DNA of 64,000 nt from Thermocatellispora tengchongensis (lineage in GTDB: Bacteria > Actinomycetota > Actinomycetes > Streptosporangiales > Streptosporangiaceae). Where the stretch lies: contig NZ_JACHGN010000003.1 in the NCBI RefSeq assembly GCF_014202315.1, forward strand, positions 1-64,000. The letters are read 5' to 3'. Each line of letters opens with the position of its first letter. The stretch's first letter is position 1. Position numbers and translations under genes: made by a program. Shown here piece by piece: positions 7,943 through 15,712 of the stretch. Under the pieces are notes generated by a model, which was given only the letters and a program-made list of their open reading frames with translations, searched no databases and was not told the origin of the DNA.

Positions 7943-9256
7943 GTGAAAAAGGCGGGGTCAGCGGGAATAGAGGTGCCGTTCTGGCGGGCGATCGCCGTGT
8001 TCCGCGTCGTTTCCCTGGCGTACGCGGCCTTGCTGCTCGTACGCGCCGACGGTTATCGCGAGCCGCTGCTGGGCTGGCTGGTGATCGGAATCATGGGCTT
8101 GTGGACCCTCGCCGCCACCTACGCCTACGCGATCGAGGGGCTGCGCGGCCGGCCGCTGCTCGTGATCGACATGCTCGTCACCGTCGGCTGCCTGCTGGCC
8201 ACCCCGCACGTTCAGGGCCCCTACCAGGCGGGCTCGCTGCCCATCACCGCGACCTGGATGGGCGCGCCGGTGCTGGCCTGGGCCGTGTACGGCGGGCGCC
8301 GCGCCGGGGCCGCCGGGGCGGCGATCGTGGCCGCGGTGGACCTGTCCCTGCGCGGCGTGCACGACCTGGGCACCTTCGGCCTCGCCTCGTTCTCCGTCAA
8401 CGGAACCGTGCTGCTGTTCCTGGCCGGAGTGCTCATCGGCCACGTCGCCCGCCTGGCCAAGCAGGCGGAGGCGCGCATGCAGCGCGCCGCCGAGATCGAG
8501 GCGGCGACCAGGGAGCGCGAGCGGCTCGCCCGGGGCATCCACGACTCGGTGCTCCAGGTGCTCGCGCTGGTGCAGCGGCGCGGGCTGGAGATCGGCGGTG
8601 AGGCGGCCGAGCTGGGCCGGCTGGCGGGCGAGCAGGAGGCCGCGCTGCGCGAGCTGGTGAGCACCCGCCCCCGCGCCACGCCGCCCGGCGCCCCCGTGCG
8701 CCGCGCGCCGTACCCCGGTGAGGGGGACGCGGACGGAGAGGGCGGCATGGTGGACCTGCGCGAGGCGCTGAGCCGGCACGGCGGCGCGGGCGTGACCGTC
8801 TCCACCCCGGCCACCCCGATCCCGATGCCCGCCGAGACCGCCCGTGAGACCGCCGCCGCCGTGGCCGCGGCCCTGGACAACGTGCGCAGGCACTGCGGCG
8901 AGGACGCCCGCGCCTGGATTCTCGCCGAGATCGAGCCGGGCGACCCCGGGCACGACGTGGTGACGGTGACCGTCCGCGACGACGGGCCCGGCATCCCGGA
9001 AGGGCGGCTGGAGGAGGCCGCCGCGGCGGGCAGGCTCGGCGTCGCGCAGTCCATCCGCGGCCGGATCGCCGACCTCGGCGGCCGGGTGGCCATCGTCTCC
9101 ACGCCCGGCCAGGGCACCGAGGTCGAGCTGGTGCTGCCCGTGCCCCGCGACAGCGCTCCCGGCGGTTCCTCCGGGCGTGCCCGCGTTGCTCCCGGCCGTG
9201 TCCGCGAGCGTGACCCCGGCCGGACCCCCGCCGGCCGCGGACGACGGGAGGGCTAG
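7943..9256 (+). CDS. Two-component sensor histidine kinase (NarL/MacS-like)
   Basis: This 437-residue kinase has about five N-terminal membrane segments (residues 15-170), a HisKA_3-type phosphoacceptor at His200 in ARGIHDSVLQVLALVQRR, and an HATPase domain with the N-box LDNVRRH and G-box DDGPGIPEG. The layout resembles the actinobacterial MacS/DUF5931 group. The input signal is unknown. It starts at GTG 7943. The response regulator gene begins one base after its stop and uses a ribosome binding site inside the end of this gene. It diverges from the MHYT sensor gene. The last 40 residues are a Pro/Gly/Arg-rich tail with no recognisable domain. Confidence 0.9.
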   Translation: MKKAGSAGIEVPFWRAIAVFRVVSLAYAALLLVRADGYREPLLGWLVIGIMGLWTLAATYAYAIEGLRGRPLLVIDMLVTVGCLLATPHVQGPYQAGSLPITATWMGAPVLAWAVYGGRRAGAAGAAIVAAVDLSLRGVHDLGTFGLASFSVNGTVLLFLAGVLIGHVARLAKQAEARMQRAAEIEAATRERERLARGIHDSVLQVLALVQRRGLEIGGEAAELGRLAGEQEAALRELVSTRPRATPPGAPVRRAPYPGEGDADGEGGMVDLREALSRHGGAGVTVSTPATPIPMPAETARETAAAVAAALDNVRRHCGEDARAWILAEIEPGDPGHDVVTVTVRDDGPGIPEGRLEEAAAAGRLGVAQSIRGRIADLGGRVAIVSTPGQGTEVELVLPVPRDSAPGGSSGRARVAPGRVRERDPGRTPAGRGRREG

Positions 9257-9257
9257 C

Positions 9258-9926
9258 ATGACGGCCGTGGGCGACGGGCTGCGGGTCATGGTGGTGGACG
9301 ATCATCCGATGTGGCGCGACGGAGTGGCGCGCGACCTCGCCGAGGCCGGCTACGACGTCGTGGCCACGGCGGGGGAGGGGCGGCAGGCCGTCAGGGTGGC
9401 CGCGGCCGTGCGCCCCGAGGTGGTGGTGCTCGACCTCCAGCTCCCCGACATGACCGGCGTGGAGGTCATGCGCGGCCTGATGGCGGCGGAGCCCGCGCCG
9501 CGGGTGCTGGTGCTGTCGGCGAGCGCCGAGCAGGAGGACGTGCTGGAGGCGGTCAAGGCCGGCGCGTCCGGATACCTGGTGAAGTCGGCCGGCCGGGAGG
9601 AGTTCCTGGACGCCGTGCGCCGCACCGCCGAGGGCGACGCCGTGTTCACCCCCGGCCTGGCCGGGCTGGTCCTGGGCGAGTACCGCCGCCTGGCCGCGCG
9701 GACCGGCTCGGGGTCCGGCGACGACGGGCCCCGGCTCACCGAGCGCGAGACCGAGGTGCTCCGGCTGGTCGCCAAGGGACTGTCCTACAAGCAGATCGCC
9801 GACCGCCTGGTGCTCTCGCACCGCACCGTGCAGAACCACGTGCAGAACACCCTGAACAAGCTGCAACTGCACAATCGTATCGAGTTAGTGAGATATGCCA
9901 TCGAACGCGGCTTGGACGAGGGCTGA
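9258..9926 (+). CDS. LuxR/NarL-family response regulator
   Basis: A 222-residue regulator with a receiver domain (residues 8-125; acidic pair Asp14-Asp15, phosphoacceptor Asp59 in VVVLDLQLPD, conserved Lys in GYLVKSAG) and a C-terminal LuxR helix-turn-helix (LTERETEVLRLVAKGLSYKQIA then RTVQNHV). It is the cognate partner of the kinase encoded just upstream. The ATG at 9258 follows GGGAGGG, which overlaps the kinase 3' end, so translation is coupled. Targets are unknown. The divergent MHYT gene is a plausible one because of its position only. Confidence 0.93.
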   Translation: MTAVGDGLRVMVVDDHPMWRDGVARDLAEAGYDVVATAGEGRQAVRVAAAVRPEVVVLDLQLPDMTGVEVMRGLMAAEPAPRVLVLSASAEQEDVLEAVKAGASGYLVKSAGREEFLDAVRRTAEGDAVFTPGLAGLVLGEYRRLAARTGSGSGDDGPRLTERETEVLRLVAKGLSYKQIADRLVLSHRTVQNHVQNTLNKLQLHNRIELVRYAIERGLDEG

Positions 9927-9992
9927 GCGGCACGAGAAGCGCCCAGGCGCGGCTAAAGTGACGGGGGCACGACGTACGCCGGAGGTAACCCC

Positions 9993-11240
9993 ATGTCCGC
10001 AGGCACTTCCGCCGGCGCGCCGCAGGGCGCGCCGGTGAGCACCGGCTCGGCTCTGGGCGAGCCGTGCCTGCTGCTCAAGCTCGGCGAGGTCGTGCTGAAA
10101 GGGCGCAACCGCGAGATCTTCGAGCGCAGGCTCCAGGCCAACATCCGGGCCGCGCTGCGCGAGTTCGACTTCACCCCCGACGTGCGGCAGCGGCACGGCG
10201 TCATCGCCGTGTTCCTCCCGGCGGGCACCACCGTCGAGACCGCCGACAAGGTCGCCAGGCGGGTCGCCGACGTGCCCGGCCTGGTGTGGATCCACCGCGC
10301 CTGGCGGGTGGCCAAGACCCCCGAGGCGGTCACCAAGGCCGCGCTCGCGCTGGTCGAGGGCCGCGAGGAGATCCAGCGCAAGGCCACCTTCGCCGTACGG
10401 TCGCGGCGCAGGGACAAGCGCTTCCCGCTGCGCTCCAACGAGCTCGACCGGCTCGTCGGCGGCGAGATCAACGACATCTACGGCCTGCCCGTCGATCTGC
10501 GCGACCCCGAGCTGACCGTGTTCATCGAGGTGGACCGCGACGAGGTGTTCGTCTTCACCGACGGCATCCCCGGCCAGGGCGGGCTCCCGGTCGGCATGAG
10601 CGGGCGCGCCCTGGTGCTGATGTCGGGCGGCATCGACTCGCCGGTCGCGGCGTACCGGATGATGCGGCGCGGCATGCGGGTCGACTTCCTGCACTTCTCC
10701 GGCATCCCGTTCACCACCTCCGAGTCGATCTACAAGGCGTACGCGCTGGTGCGCGCGCTGGACCGGTTCCAGGGCCGCTCCCGGCTGTGGGTGGTGCCGT
10801 TCGGCAAGGCGCAGCAGTCGATCAAGGCGTCCGGGCAGGACCGCCTGGCGGTCATCGCCCAGCGCAGGCTGATGCTGAAGACCGCCGAGGAGGTCGCCCA
10901 CCGCATCCACGCCGGCGCCCTGATCACCGGCGACTCGCTCGGCCAGGTCTCCTCCCAGACCCTGCAGAACATCACCGCCCAGGACAACGCCGTCGATCTG
11001 CCGATCCTGCGCCCGCTGATCGGCATGGACAAGACCGAGATCATGGCCGAGGCCCGCCGGATCGGCACCCTGGAGATCTCCGAGCTGCCCGACGAGGACT
11101 GCTGCACCCTCCTGGCCCCCCGCCGGGCCGAGACCCGGGCCAAGATCGAGGACCTGAAGCAGATCGAGCGCCGTCTCGACGCCGAGGACCTCGCCGTGCA
11201 GCTCGCCGACTCCATCCAGGAGTACAAGCTCCAGGAGTGA
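9993..11240 (+). CDS. thiI: tRNA 4-thiouridine synthetase ThiI
   Basis: A 415-residue protein that adenylates U8 of tRNA and inserts sulfur to make 4-thiouridine; in some bacteria ThiI also feeds thiazole synthesis. It has an N-terminal ferredoxin-like and THUMP region (residues 25-195, LLKLGEVVLKGRNR) and a PP-loop ATPase with SGGIDSPVA at 211-219. The later segments GDSLGQVSSQTLQN and LPDEDCCTLLAPRRAETR are typical. The C-terminal rhodanese domain of the E. coli enzyme is absent, so sulfur must come from a separate donor, as in many Gram-positives. The first 22 residues are a low-complexity extension. The start ATG at 9993 follows GGAGG. Confidence 0.93.
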   Translation: MSAGTSAGAPQGAPVSTGSALGEPCLLLKLGEVVLKGRNREIFERRLQANIRAALREFDFTPDVRQRHGVIAVFLPAGTTVETADKVARRVADVPGLVWIHRAWRVAKTPEAVTKAALALVEGREEIQRKATFAVRSRRRDKRFPLRSNELDRLVGGEINDIYGLPVDLRDPELTVFIEVDRDEVFVFTDGIPGQGGLPVGMSGRALVLMSGGIDSPVAAYRMMRRGMRVDFLHFSGIPFTTSESIYKAYALVRALDRFQGRSRLWVVPFGKAQQSIKASGQDRLAVIAQRRLMLKTAEEVAHRIHAGALITGDSLGQVSSQTLQNITAQDNAVDLPILRPLIGMDKTEIMAEARRIGTLEISELPDEDCCTLLAPRRAETRAKIEDLKQIERRLDAEDLAVQLADSIQEYKLQE

Positions 11241-11247
11241 CCGCCGC

Positions 11248-11544
11248 TCACACGGGCTTGAACGGATCGTGCTCGGCCAGCAGCTTCTCCAGCCTGGCCT
11301 GGTCGATCCGGGTGGTGACCTCCGACGCCTCCTGGCGGTCGCGTACGCACTTGGCCAGCGTGAAGGTGGACGTGACCAGGTACAGCGTGCCCACCGCCAG
11401 GAAGGCCCGCACCCAGGCCGCCACCGGCAGGTAGGCGATGCCCAGGCCGATCGCGCCCGCCGAGACGGCGAAGGACACCACGGCCTGGAGGAAGAACGCG
11501 CCCGTGTTCGCGGGCCGGACCGCCTTGCTCACGTTGCTGCTCAT
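11248..11544 (-). CDS. YiaA/YiaB-family small membrane protein
   Basis: About 98 residues with two hydrophobic helices (GAFFLQAVVSFAVSAGAIGLG and AWVRAFLAVGTLYLVTSTFTLAK), followed by a charged cytoplasmic tail ending DPFKPV. This matches the YiaA/YiaB-like inner membrane family, whose function is unknown. The ATG at 11544 gives the typical start; an ATG four codons upstream is possible, and neither has a clear ribosome binding site. It converges with thiI, with 7 bases between stop codons. Confidence 0.75.
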   Translation of the reverse strand: MSSNVSKAVRPANTGAFFLQAVVSFAVSAGAIGLGIAYLPVAAWVRAFLAVGTLYLVTSTFTLAKCVRDRQEASEVTTRIDQARLEKLLAEHDPFKPV

Positions 11545-11593
11545 GGCCACGAGCATGCGCGCCGCGGGCGGCGGCGCGCATGCGCCGCCGTAC

Positions 11594-12652
11594 TCAGTTA
11601 CTCATGAGTAGATCACCGCTCGCGGCCGGGTTCGCCGTGGCCACGGTACGGCCCAGCAGCGGCGGGAACTGCCGCATGATCCGGGCCAGCTCGCGCAGGT
11701 CGCCGTTGACCAGCGCCTGCGGCCCGTCGCACAGCGCCTGCTCCGGATGCGGGTGCACGTCCACGATCACCCCGTCGGCGCCCACCGCGATGGCCGCCCG
11801 GGTCAGCGGCAGCACCAGGTCACGCCGCCCGCCCGAGTGCGACGGGTCGATGATCACCGGCAGGTGCGACAGCCGCTGCGCCACCGGCACCGCCGAGACG
11901 TCCAGCGTGTTGCGGGTGGCGGTCTCGAAGGTGCGGATGCCGCGCTCGCACAGCACGATGTCCAGGTTGCCGCGCTGCGCGATGTACTCCGCCGCCATCA
12001 GCCACTCCTCGATGGTGGCGTTCATGCCCCGCTTCAGCATCACCGGCTTGCCGGCTCCGCCCACGGCCTGCAGCAGCGCGAAGTTCTGCGCGTTGCGCGT
12101 GCCGACCTGGAGCATGTCGGCGTAGGAGGCCACCAGGTCCACGTCGTGCGCGTCCACGACCTCGGTCACCACCGGCAGCCCGGTCGCCTCGCGCACGTCG
12201 GCCAGGATGCGCAGGCCCGCCTCGCCCAGCCCCTGGAACGCGTACGGGGAGGTGCGCGGCTTGTACGCCCCGCCGCGCAGCAGCGTCGCCCCGGCCGCCT
12301 TGGCCATCTCCGCGGCCTCCAGGGTCTGCTGCGGCGTCTCCACCGCGCACGGCCCCGCGATCAGCGTCACCGTGTCGGGCCCGATCGGCACCCCGCCCAC
12401 GCGCACCGTGGACCGGTCGGGATGGTTGTCCCGGCTGACCAGCTTGTACGGGGTGGACACCCGCATGACGTCCGCGACGCCCGGCATGCCGCGCAGGTTC
12501 AGCGCGGAGAACTGCTCGATGTCGCCCACCAGCCCGATGATCGTACGGCTCACGCCGCGGCTGACGAACGCGTTCCCGCCGGCCGTGCCGACCAGCTCGA
12601 CTATCGCGTCGATGTCCTGCTGGCCGGCCTCCGGGGCCATGACGATGACCAT
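11594..12652 (-). CDS. aroF: 3-deoxy-7-phosphoheptulonate (DAHP) synthase
   Basis: This enzyme condenses phosphoenolpyruvate and erythrose-4-phosphate, the first step of aromatic amino acid synthesis. The 352 residues comprise an N-terminal ferredoxin-like regulatory domain (1-90) and a TIM barrel with IAGPCAVE, LRGGAYKPRTSPYAFQG, QVGTRNAQNF, LKRGMNATIEEW and IIDPSHSGGRRDLV, typical of the type I-beta (AroF/AroG-Bacillus) class. The ATG at 12652 lies about 80 bases downstream of a strong terminator hairpin, itself preceded by a leader peptide rich in aromatic residues. Expression is therefore very likely controlled by transcription attenuation. Confidence 0.95.
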   Translation of the reverse strand: MVIVMAPEAGQQDIDAIVELVGTAGGNAFVSRGVSRTIIGLVGDIEQFSALNLRGMPGVADVMRVSTPYKLVSRDNHPDRSTVRVGGVPIGPDTVTLIAGPCAVETPQQTLEAAEMAKAAGATLLRGGAYKPRTSPYAFQGLGEAGLRILADVREATGLPVVTEVVDAHDVDLVASYADMLQVGTRNAQNFALLQAVGGAGKPVMLKRGMNATIEEWLMAAEYIAQRGNLDIVLCERGIRTFETATRNTLDVSAVPVAQRLSHLPVIIDPSHSGGRRDLVLPLTRAAIAVGADGVIVDVHPHPEQALCDGPQALVNGDLRELARIMRQFPPLLGRTVATANPAASGDLLMSN

Positions 12653-12732
12653 TCCCGTCTCCCTTGTCGATGTGGCGCCGATGTGGCGTCGTTGCGGCTG
12701 CTCACCGGTGTGTCGGCCGGTGCGTCAGCCGG

Positions 12733-12778
12733 AAAAAGCGAAAGGCCCCGGGTCCTGCCGGACCCGGGGCCTTTCGCT
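12733..12778 (-). terminator. Attenuator terminator upstream of aroF
   Basis: On the minus strand AGCGAAAGGCCCCGGGTCC and its exact complement (12737-12755 and 12760-12778) form a 19-base stem with a 4-base loop, followed by TTTTT (complement of 12733-12737). This is a textbook intrinsic terminator. It lies between the aromatic leader peptide and aroF, so aroF can be expressed only by reading through it or by an alternative fold. Confidence 0.9.
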
Positions 12779-12787
12779 CGTCTGCTG

Positions 12788-12862
12788 TCAGCGCAGCATT
12801 CTGAGGCGAACGGTCCGACCCTCGGGCCCGTCGCCATACCAAAACCAGAACGCGGTACGCAT
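12788..12862 (-). CDS. Aromatic leader peptide of aroF attenuator
   Basis: A 24-codon open frame begins at the ATG complementary to 12860-12862 and ends with TGA at 12788-12790. Codons 5-9 encode Phe-Trp-Phe-Trp-Tyr, which covers all three products of the aromatic pathway. Its stop codon is 10 bases before the terminator stem. A TAGTAT -10-like element lies 8 bases upstream of the ATG, so the transcript may be leaderless. Bases 12812-12821 of the leader (minus strand GGGTCGGACC) can pair with the terminator apex and could form an antiterminator when ribosomes stall at codons 5-9. Function is inferred from this arrangement. Confidence 0.8.
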   Translation of the reverse strand: MRTAFWFWYGDGPEGRTVRLRMLR

Positions 12863-12939
12863 CGCGGGCAATACTAGCGCACCCGCATGTACCGCCAGAC
12901 CCCTGCCCGGGTCGGAGCGGCGCGCCGGACGGTGGCAGG

Positions 12940-13599
12940 ATGGCGTTCGTGCCCGGAACACGACCGGAACGGCGAGGGGAGCTGCCGGTGGAGATGCCCG
13001 AAACTCCACGGGAGGAGAGCCGCCTGCCGCCGGGTCAGTACGTCCCGCGGGGCCGGCCGGTGATCCACTACGGGCGGGTGCCCACCTTCAGGCCCGACAC
13101 CTGGACCTTCAGCGTCTTCGGCGCGACCGCCTCCGGCGAGGAGCACCGCTTCACCTGGCCCGAGTTCGCCGCGCTCAAGCGGGTCACGCTCATCGCCGAC
13201 TTCCACTGCGTGACCAAGTTCTCCCTCATGGGCAACGAGTGGCGCGGCGTACCCGCGACCGCCCTGCTCAGCGCGGTGCCGCCCGCCCCCGAGGCCCGCC
13301 ACGTGATGCTCTGGGGCGAGTACGGCTACAGCGCCAACATCAGGATGAGCGACTTCGAGGCCGCCCTGTTCGCCACCGAGCTGGACGAGAAGCCCCTCGC
13401 CCCCGAGCGCGGCTTCCCGGTGCGCGCGGTCGTGCCCCACCTGTACGCGTGGAAGAGCGTCAAGTGGCTGCGCGCGGTGGAGTACATGGTCGAGGACCGC
13501 CGCGGCTTCTGGGAGGACCGCGGCTACCACAACATCGGCGACCCATGGCGCGAGCAGCGCTACTCCTATCAGGAGGAACCCGGCGACGGCCCCCCATAG
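12940..13599 (+). CDS. Sulfite oxidase-like molybdopterin oxidoreductase
   Basis: A 219-residue oxidoreductase of the SUOX/MsrP-like molybdopterin domain family. The likely molybdenum-ligand cysteine is Cys90 in LIADFHCVTKFS. Family segments include HYGRVPTFRPDTWTF, HVMLWGEYGYSANI, PLAPERGFPVRAVVPHLYAWKSVKWL and GYHNIGDPW near the end. No signal peptide or Tat motif is visible, so it is probably cytoplasmic, with unknown substrate and electron acceptor. The start at 12940 is the most upstream option with only a weak ribosome binding site; a GTG at 12950 region is out of the usual pattern. It diverges from the aroF leader. Confidence 0.82.
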   Translation: MAFVPGTRPERRGELPVEMPETPREESRLPPGQYVPRGRPVIHYGRVPTFRPDTWTFSVFGATASGEEHRFTWPEFAALKRVTLIADFHCVTKFSLMGNEWRGVPATALLSAVPPAPEARHVMLWGEYGYSANIRMSDFEAALFATELDEKPLAPERGFPVRAVVPHLYAWKSVKWLRAVEYMVEDRRGFWEDRGYHNIGDPWREQRYSYQEEPGDGPP

Positions 13600-13636
13600 C
13601 GGATAGCTCATCGTGACCGGCCGCATACGAGGTGTC

Positions 13637-13662
13637 GCGATCCGGTTGCGATCTGTGCGATC
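13637..13662. promoter_or_regulatory. Three direct GCGATC repeats upstream of LytTR gene
   Basis: GCGATC occurs at 13637, 13648 and 13657, spaced 11 and 9 bases apart, 19 to 44 bases upstream of the LytTR regulator start. LytTR proteins usually bind short direct repeats about one helical turn apart, so this may be an autoregulatory site. Weak evidence. Confidence 0.3.
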
Positions 13663-13680
13663 ACGCGGCAGCGTTGTCAC

Positions 13681-14430
13681 ATGCTGCGCGTTCTGGCGGT
13701 AGACGACGAGGGCCCGGCCCTGGACGAACTTGCCTACCTGCTGCGGCAGGACACCAGAATCGAGCACGTGGCGACCGCCAAGGACGGCGTCACGGCGTTG
13801 CAGGACATGGTCCAGATGATCGCCACCGGCGAGCGCCTGGACGGCGTGTTCCTCGACGTCCGCATGCCCGGCCTGGACGGTCTCGACCTGGCCCGCCTCA
13901 TCGGCGGCTTCCCCGCCCCGCCCAAGCTCGTCTTCGTCACCGCCCACGAGGACTGCGCCGTGCAGGCATTCGAACTGGAGGCGGTCGACTACCTGCTCAA
14001 ACCGGTCGCCGCCGCCCGGCTGGCCGAGACCGTACGCCGCCTGGAGGCCGTCGCCACCTCCGGCGCCCGCCCCGCCGCCGAGGACATCATCCCGGTCGAA
14101 CTCGGCGGCCGCACCCGCTTCGTCACCATGAAGTCGGTCTGGTTCGCCGAGGCCAAGGGCGACTACGTCCGCCTCCACACCGGCGACGGCAGCTACCTCG
14201 TCCGCATGTCCCTGGCCGCCCTGGAACGCCGCTGGTCCGACTCCGGCTTCCTCCGCATCCACCGCAGCACCCTGGTCGCCGTCCGCCACGTCACCGAACT
14301 CCGCCAGGAGTCCGGCCGCACCCTCGTCCAGGTCGGCACCGAAACCCTCCCGGTCAGCCGCCGCCACACCCGCCACGTCCGCGAAACCCTGATCCGCCAA
14401 CTCCGCACCCCCCCACCCCCCTCCTCCTGA
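13681..14430 (+). CDS. LytTR-family response regulator (orphan)
   Basis: A 249-residue regulator with a CheY-like receiver (residues 1-120; Asp8-Asp9, phosphoacceptor Asp59 in GVFLDVRMPGLDG, Lys in DYLLKPVAA) and a C-terminal LytTR DNA-binding domain (about 135-240; FVTMKSVWFAEAKGDYVRLHT and FLRIHRSTLVAVRHV). LytTR regulators normally pair with a membrane LytS-type kinase, but none is adjacent. The ATG at 13681 begins MLRVLAVDDE, as is typical. The downstream 2.1 kb contains no credible gene. Confidence 0.92.
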   Translation: MLRVLAVDDEGPALDELAYLLRQDTRIEHVATAKDGVTALQDMVQMIATGERLDGVFLDVRMPGLDGLDLARLIGGFPAPPKLVFVTAHEDCAVQAFELEAVDYLLKPVAAARLAETVRRLEAVATSGARPAAEDIIPVELGGRTRFVTMKSVWFAEAKGDYVRLHTGDGSYLVRMSLAALERRWSDSGFLRIHRSTLVAVRHVTELRQESGRTLVQVGTETLPVSRRHTRHVRETLIRQLRTPPPPSS

Positions 14431-14717
14431 ACCCCCGGCCGCCCCCTTCGGCACTCGTTCGAGGGCCGGCCTTCGCCCGACGCGGGCCCCCTTGCCCGCC
14501 CGCTGCCCACCGCGGTGGTGGGCCGGTGTCCGCCAGTGGGCCGGGGTCGATGGGATAGAGGCCACGCGGGGGGGGAGCGCGAGGTCTGTGAGGGGACCTG
14601 AAAGCCCGGGGAGGCCGTGCAGGGCGCAATCGGCCGGTGAGGCGCGTGGGCCGGCCGGGCCGGTCGGGCCGGTCGCCCAAGCCACCCACACAGCACGCCG
14701 CCGTCGAGAGCCACCGC

Positions 14718-14949
14718 ATGCACGGGCCCCCATCTGGTGCCGCGGGATGCAGGGGCCCCCATCTGGTGCCGCGGGATGCACGGGCCCCCATCTGGTGCCG
14801 CGGCATGCACGGGCCCCCATCTGGTGCCGCGGGATGCACGGGCCCCCATCTCGTGCCACGGCATGCACGGGCCCCCATCTCGTGCCACGGCATGCACGGG
14901 CCCCCATCTCGTGCCACGGCATGCACACGCCCCCGTCCCATGCCGCGGC
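14718..14949. repeat. 29-bp tandem repeat array, 8 units
   Basis: Units starting ATGCACGGGCCCCCATCTGG recur exactly every 29 bases (ATG at 14718, 14747, 14776, 14805, 14834, 14863, 14892, 14921 and a partial copy at 14950). Units differ at a few positions (CTGGTGCCGCGG versus CTCGTGCCACGG), with related variants next to each other, which fits local duplication. There are no spacers. Each unit carries GGGCCC and in many copies GCATGC or CCGCGG palindromes. Confidence 0.9.
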
Positions 14950-15608
14950 ATGCCCTGCCTGCGGTGTCACCCGCTGGCCCAGGGAGGCGTCGGCGTGCAC
15001 GCGGTCGGTGGGGGATTGGGGCGGGGGCATGGAGGGCTGGGAGGGCTCCGGAGCCCGTGGCTGGGGGCCTGCTGGGCGTCGGCCTGGCTCACCCCGGTCG
15101 CGTGGCCTCCAGGGTGTTGCCGGGTGGGGCAGGGTGCGATGGTGGGCCGGTGCCTGGTGGGGTCGTGGCCGGTAGGGGTTGGGGCGGGGGCATGGAGGGG
15201 TCTGGAGCCCGCAGCGTGCCGGAGGCGGCCTTGCTGGGCGTCGGCCTGGCTCCCCCCATTCGCGTGGCCCTCAGCGTCGCCGTGGCGAGCGCGGTGGTGG
15301 GCCGGTGTCCGCCGGAGGGCCGTGGCCGATGGGTTGAGGCCACGGCGGGCGGGGTTGAGGTGGGAGCGCGAGGTCTGTGAGGGGGCCTGGGGCGGGGAGA
15401 CCGTGCAAGGGCGCAACCGGCCGGTAAGGTGCCTGGGCCGGCCGCCCAAGCCACCCCACACAGCCACCGACAAGGCGTGCCGTAGCGCCGGACAGAGGCG
15501 TGCTGTGTGGGACCGGCAGAGCCGTGTCGATGAATCCAGGCAGTGGTATCCGCTGGCGGCCCAGGCAGTCTTCCGCAGGCGACAGGTGGCGCGTGCCGGC
15601 GCCTGACG

Positions 15609-15712
15609 CCGCCCGCCGCCCATCCGCTGCCCGCCGTCCGCCGTCCATCCGCTGCCCGCTGCCCGCCGCCCGTCCGCCGTCCATCCGCCGTCCGTCGCCC
15701 GCCGTCCGCCTG
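15609..15712. repeat. Low-complexity CCGCC/GTCC tandem tract
   Basis: Short degenerate units built from CCGCCGTCC, CATCCGCTG and CCCGCTGCC repeat about ten times on the plus strand. No coding signal is seen. Confidence 0.7.

Noticed and set aside
14718-14949. CRISPR array (repeat length 29 as in type I-E)
   Set aside because: Units are directly adjacent with no spacers, and no cas gene is present in the window.
12874-15030. Long minus-strand open frame through the repeat tract and LytTR gene
   Set aside because: It runs antisense through the LytTR and oxidoreductase genes and encodes repeat-derived peptides; no family or ribosome binding site.
14637-15606. Plus-strand frames over the 29-bp array as Cys/His-rich repeat proteins
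   Set aside because: All three frames are equally open and the period is not a multiple of 3, so the peptide pattern follows from the DNA repeat; no start signal.
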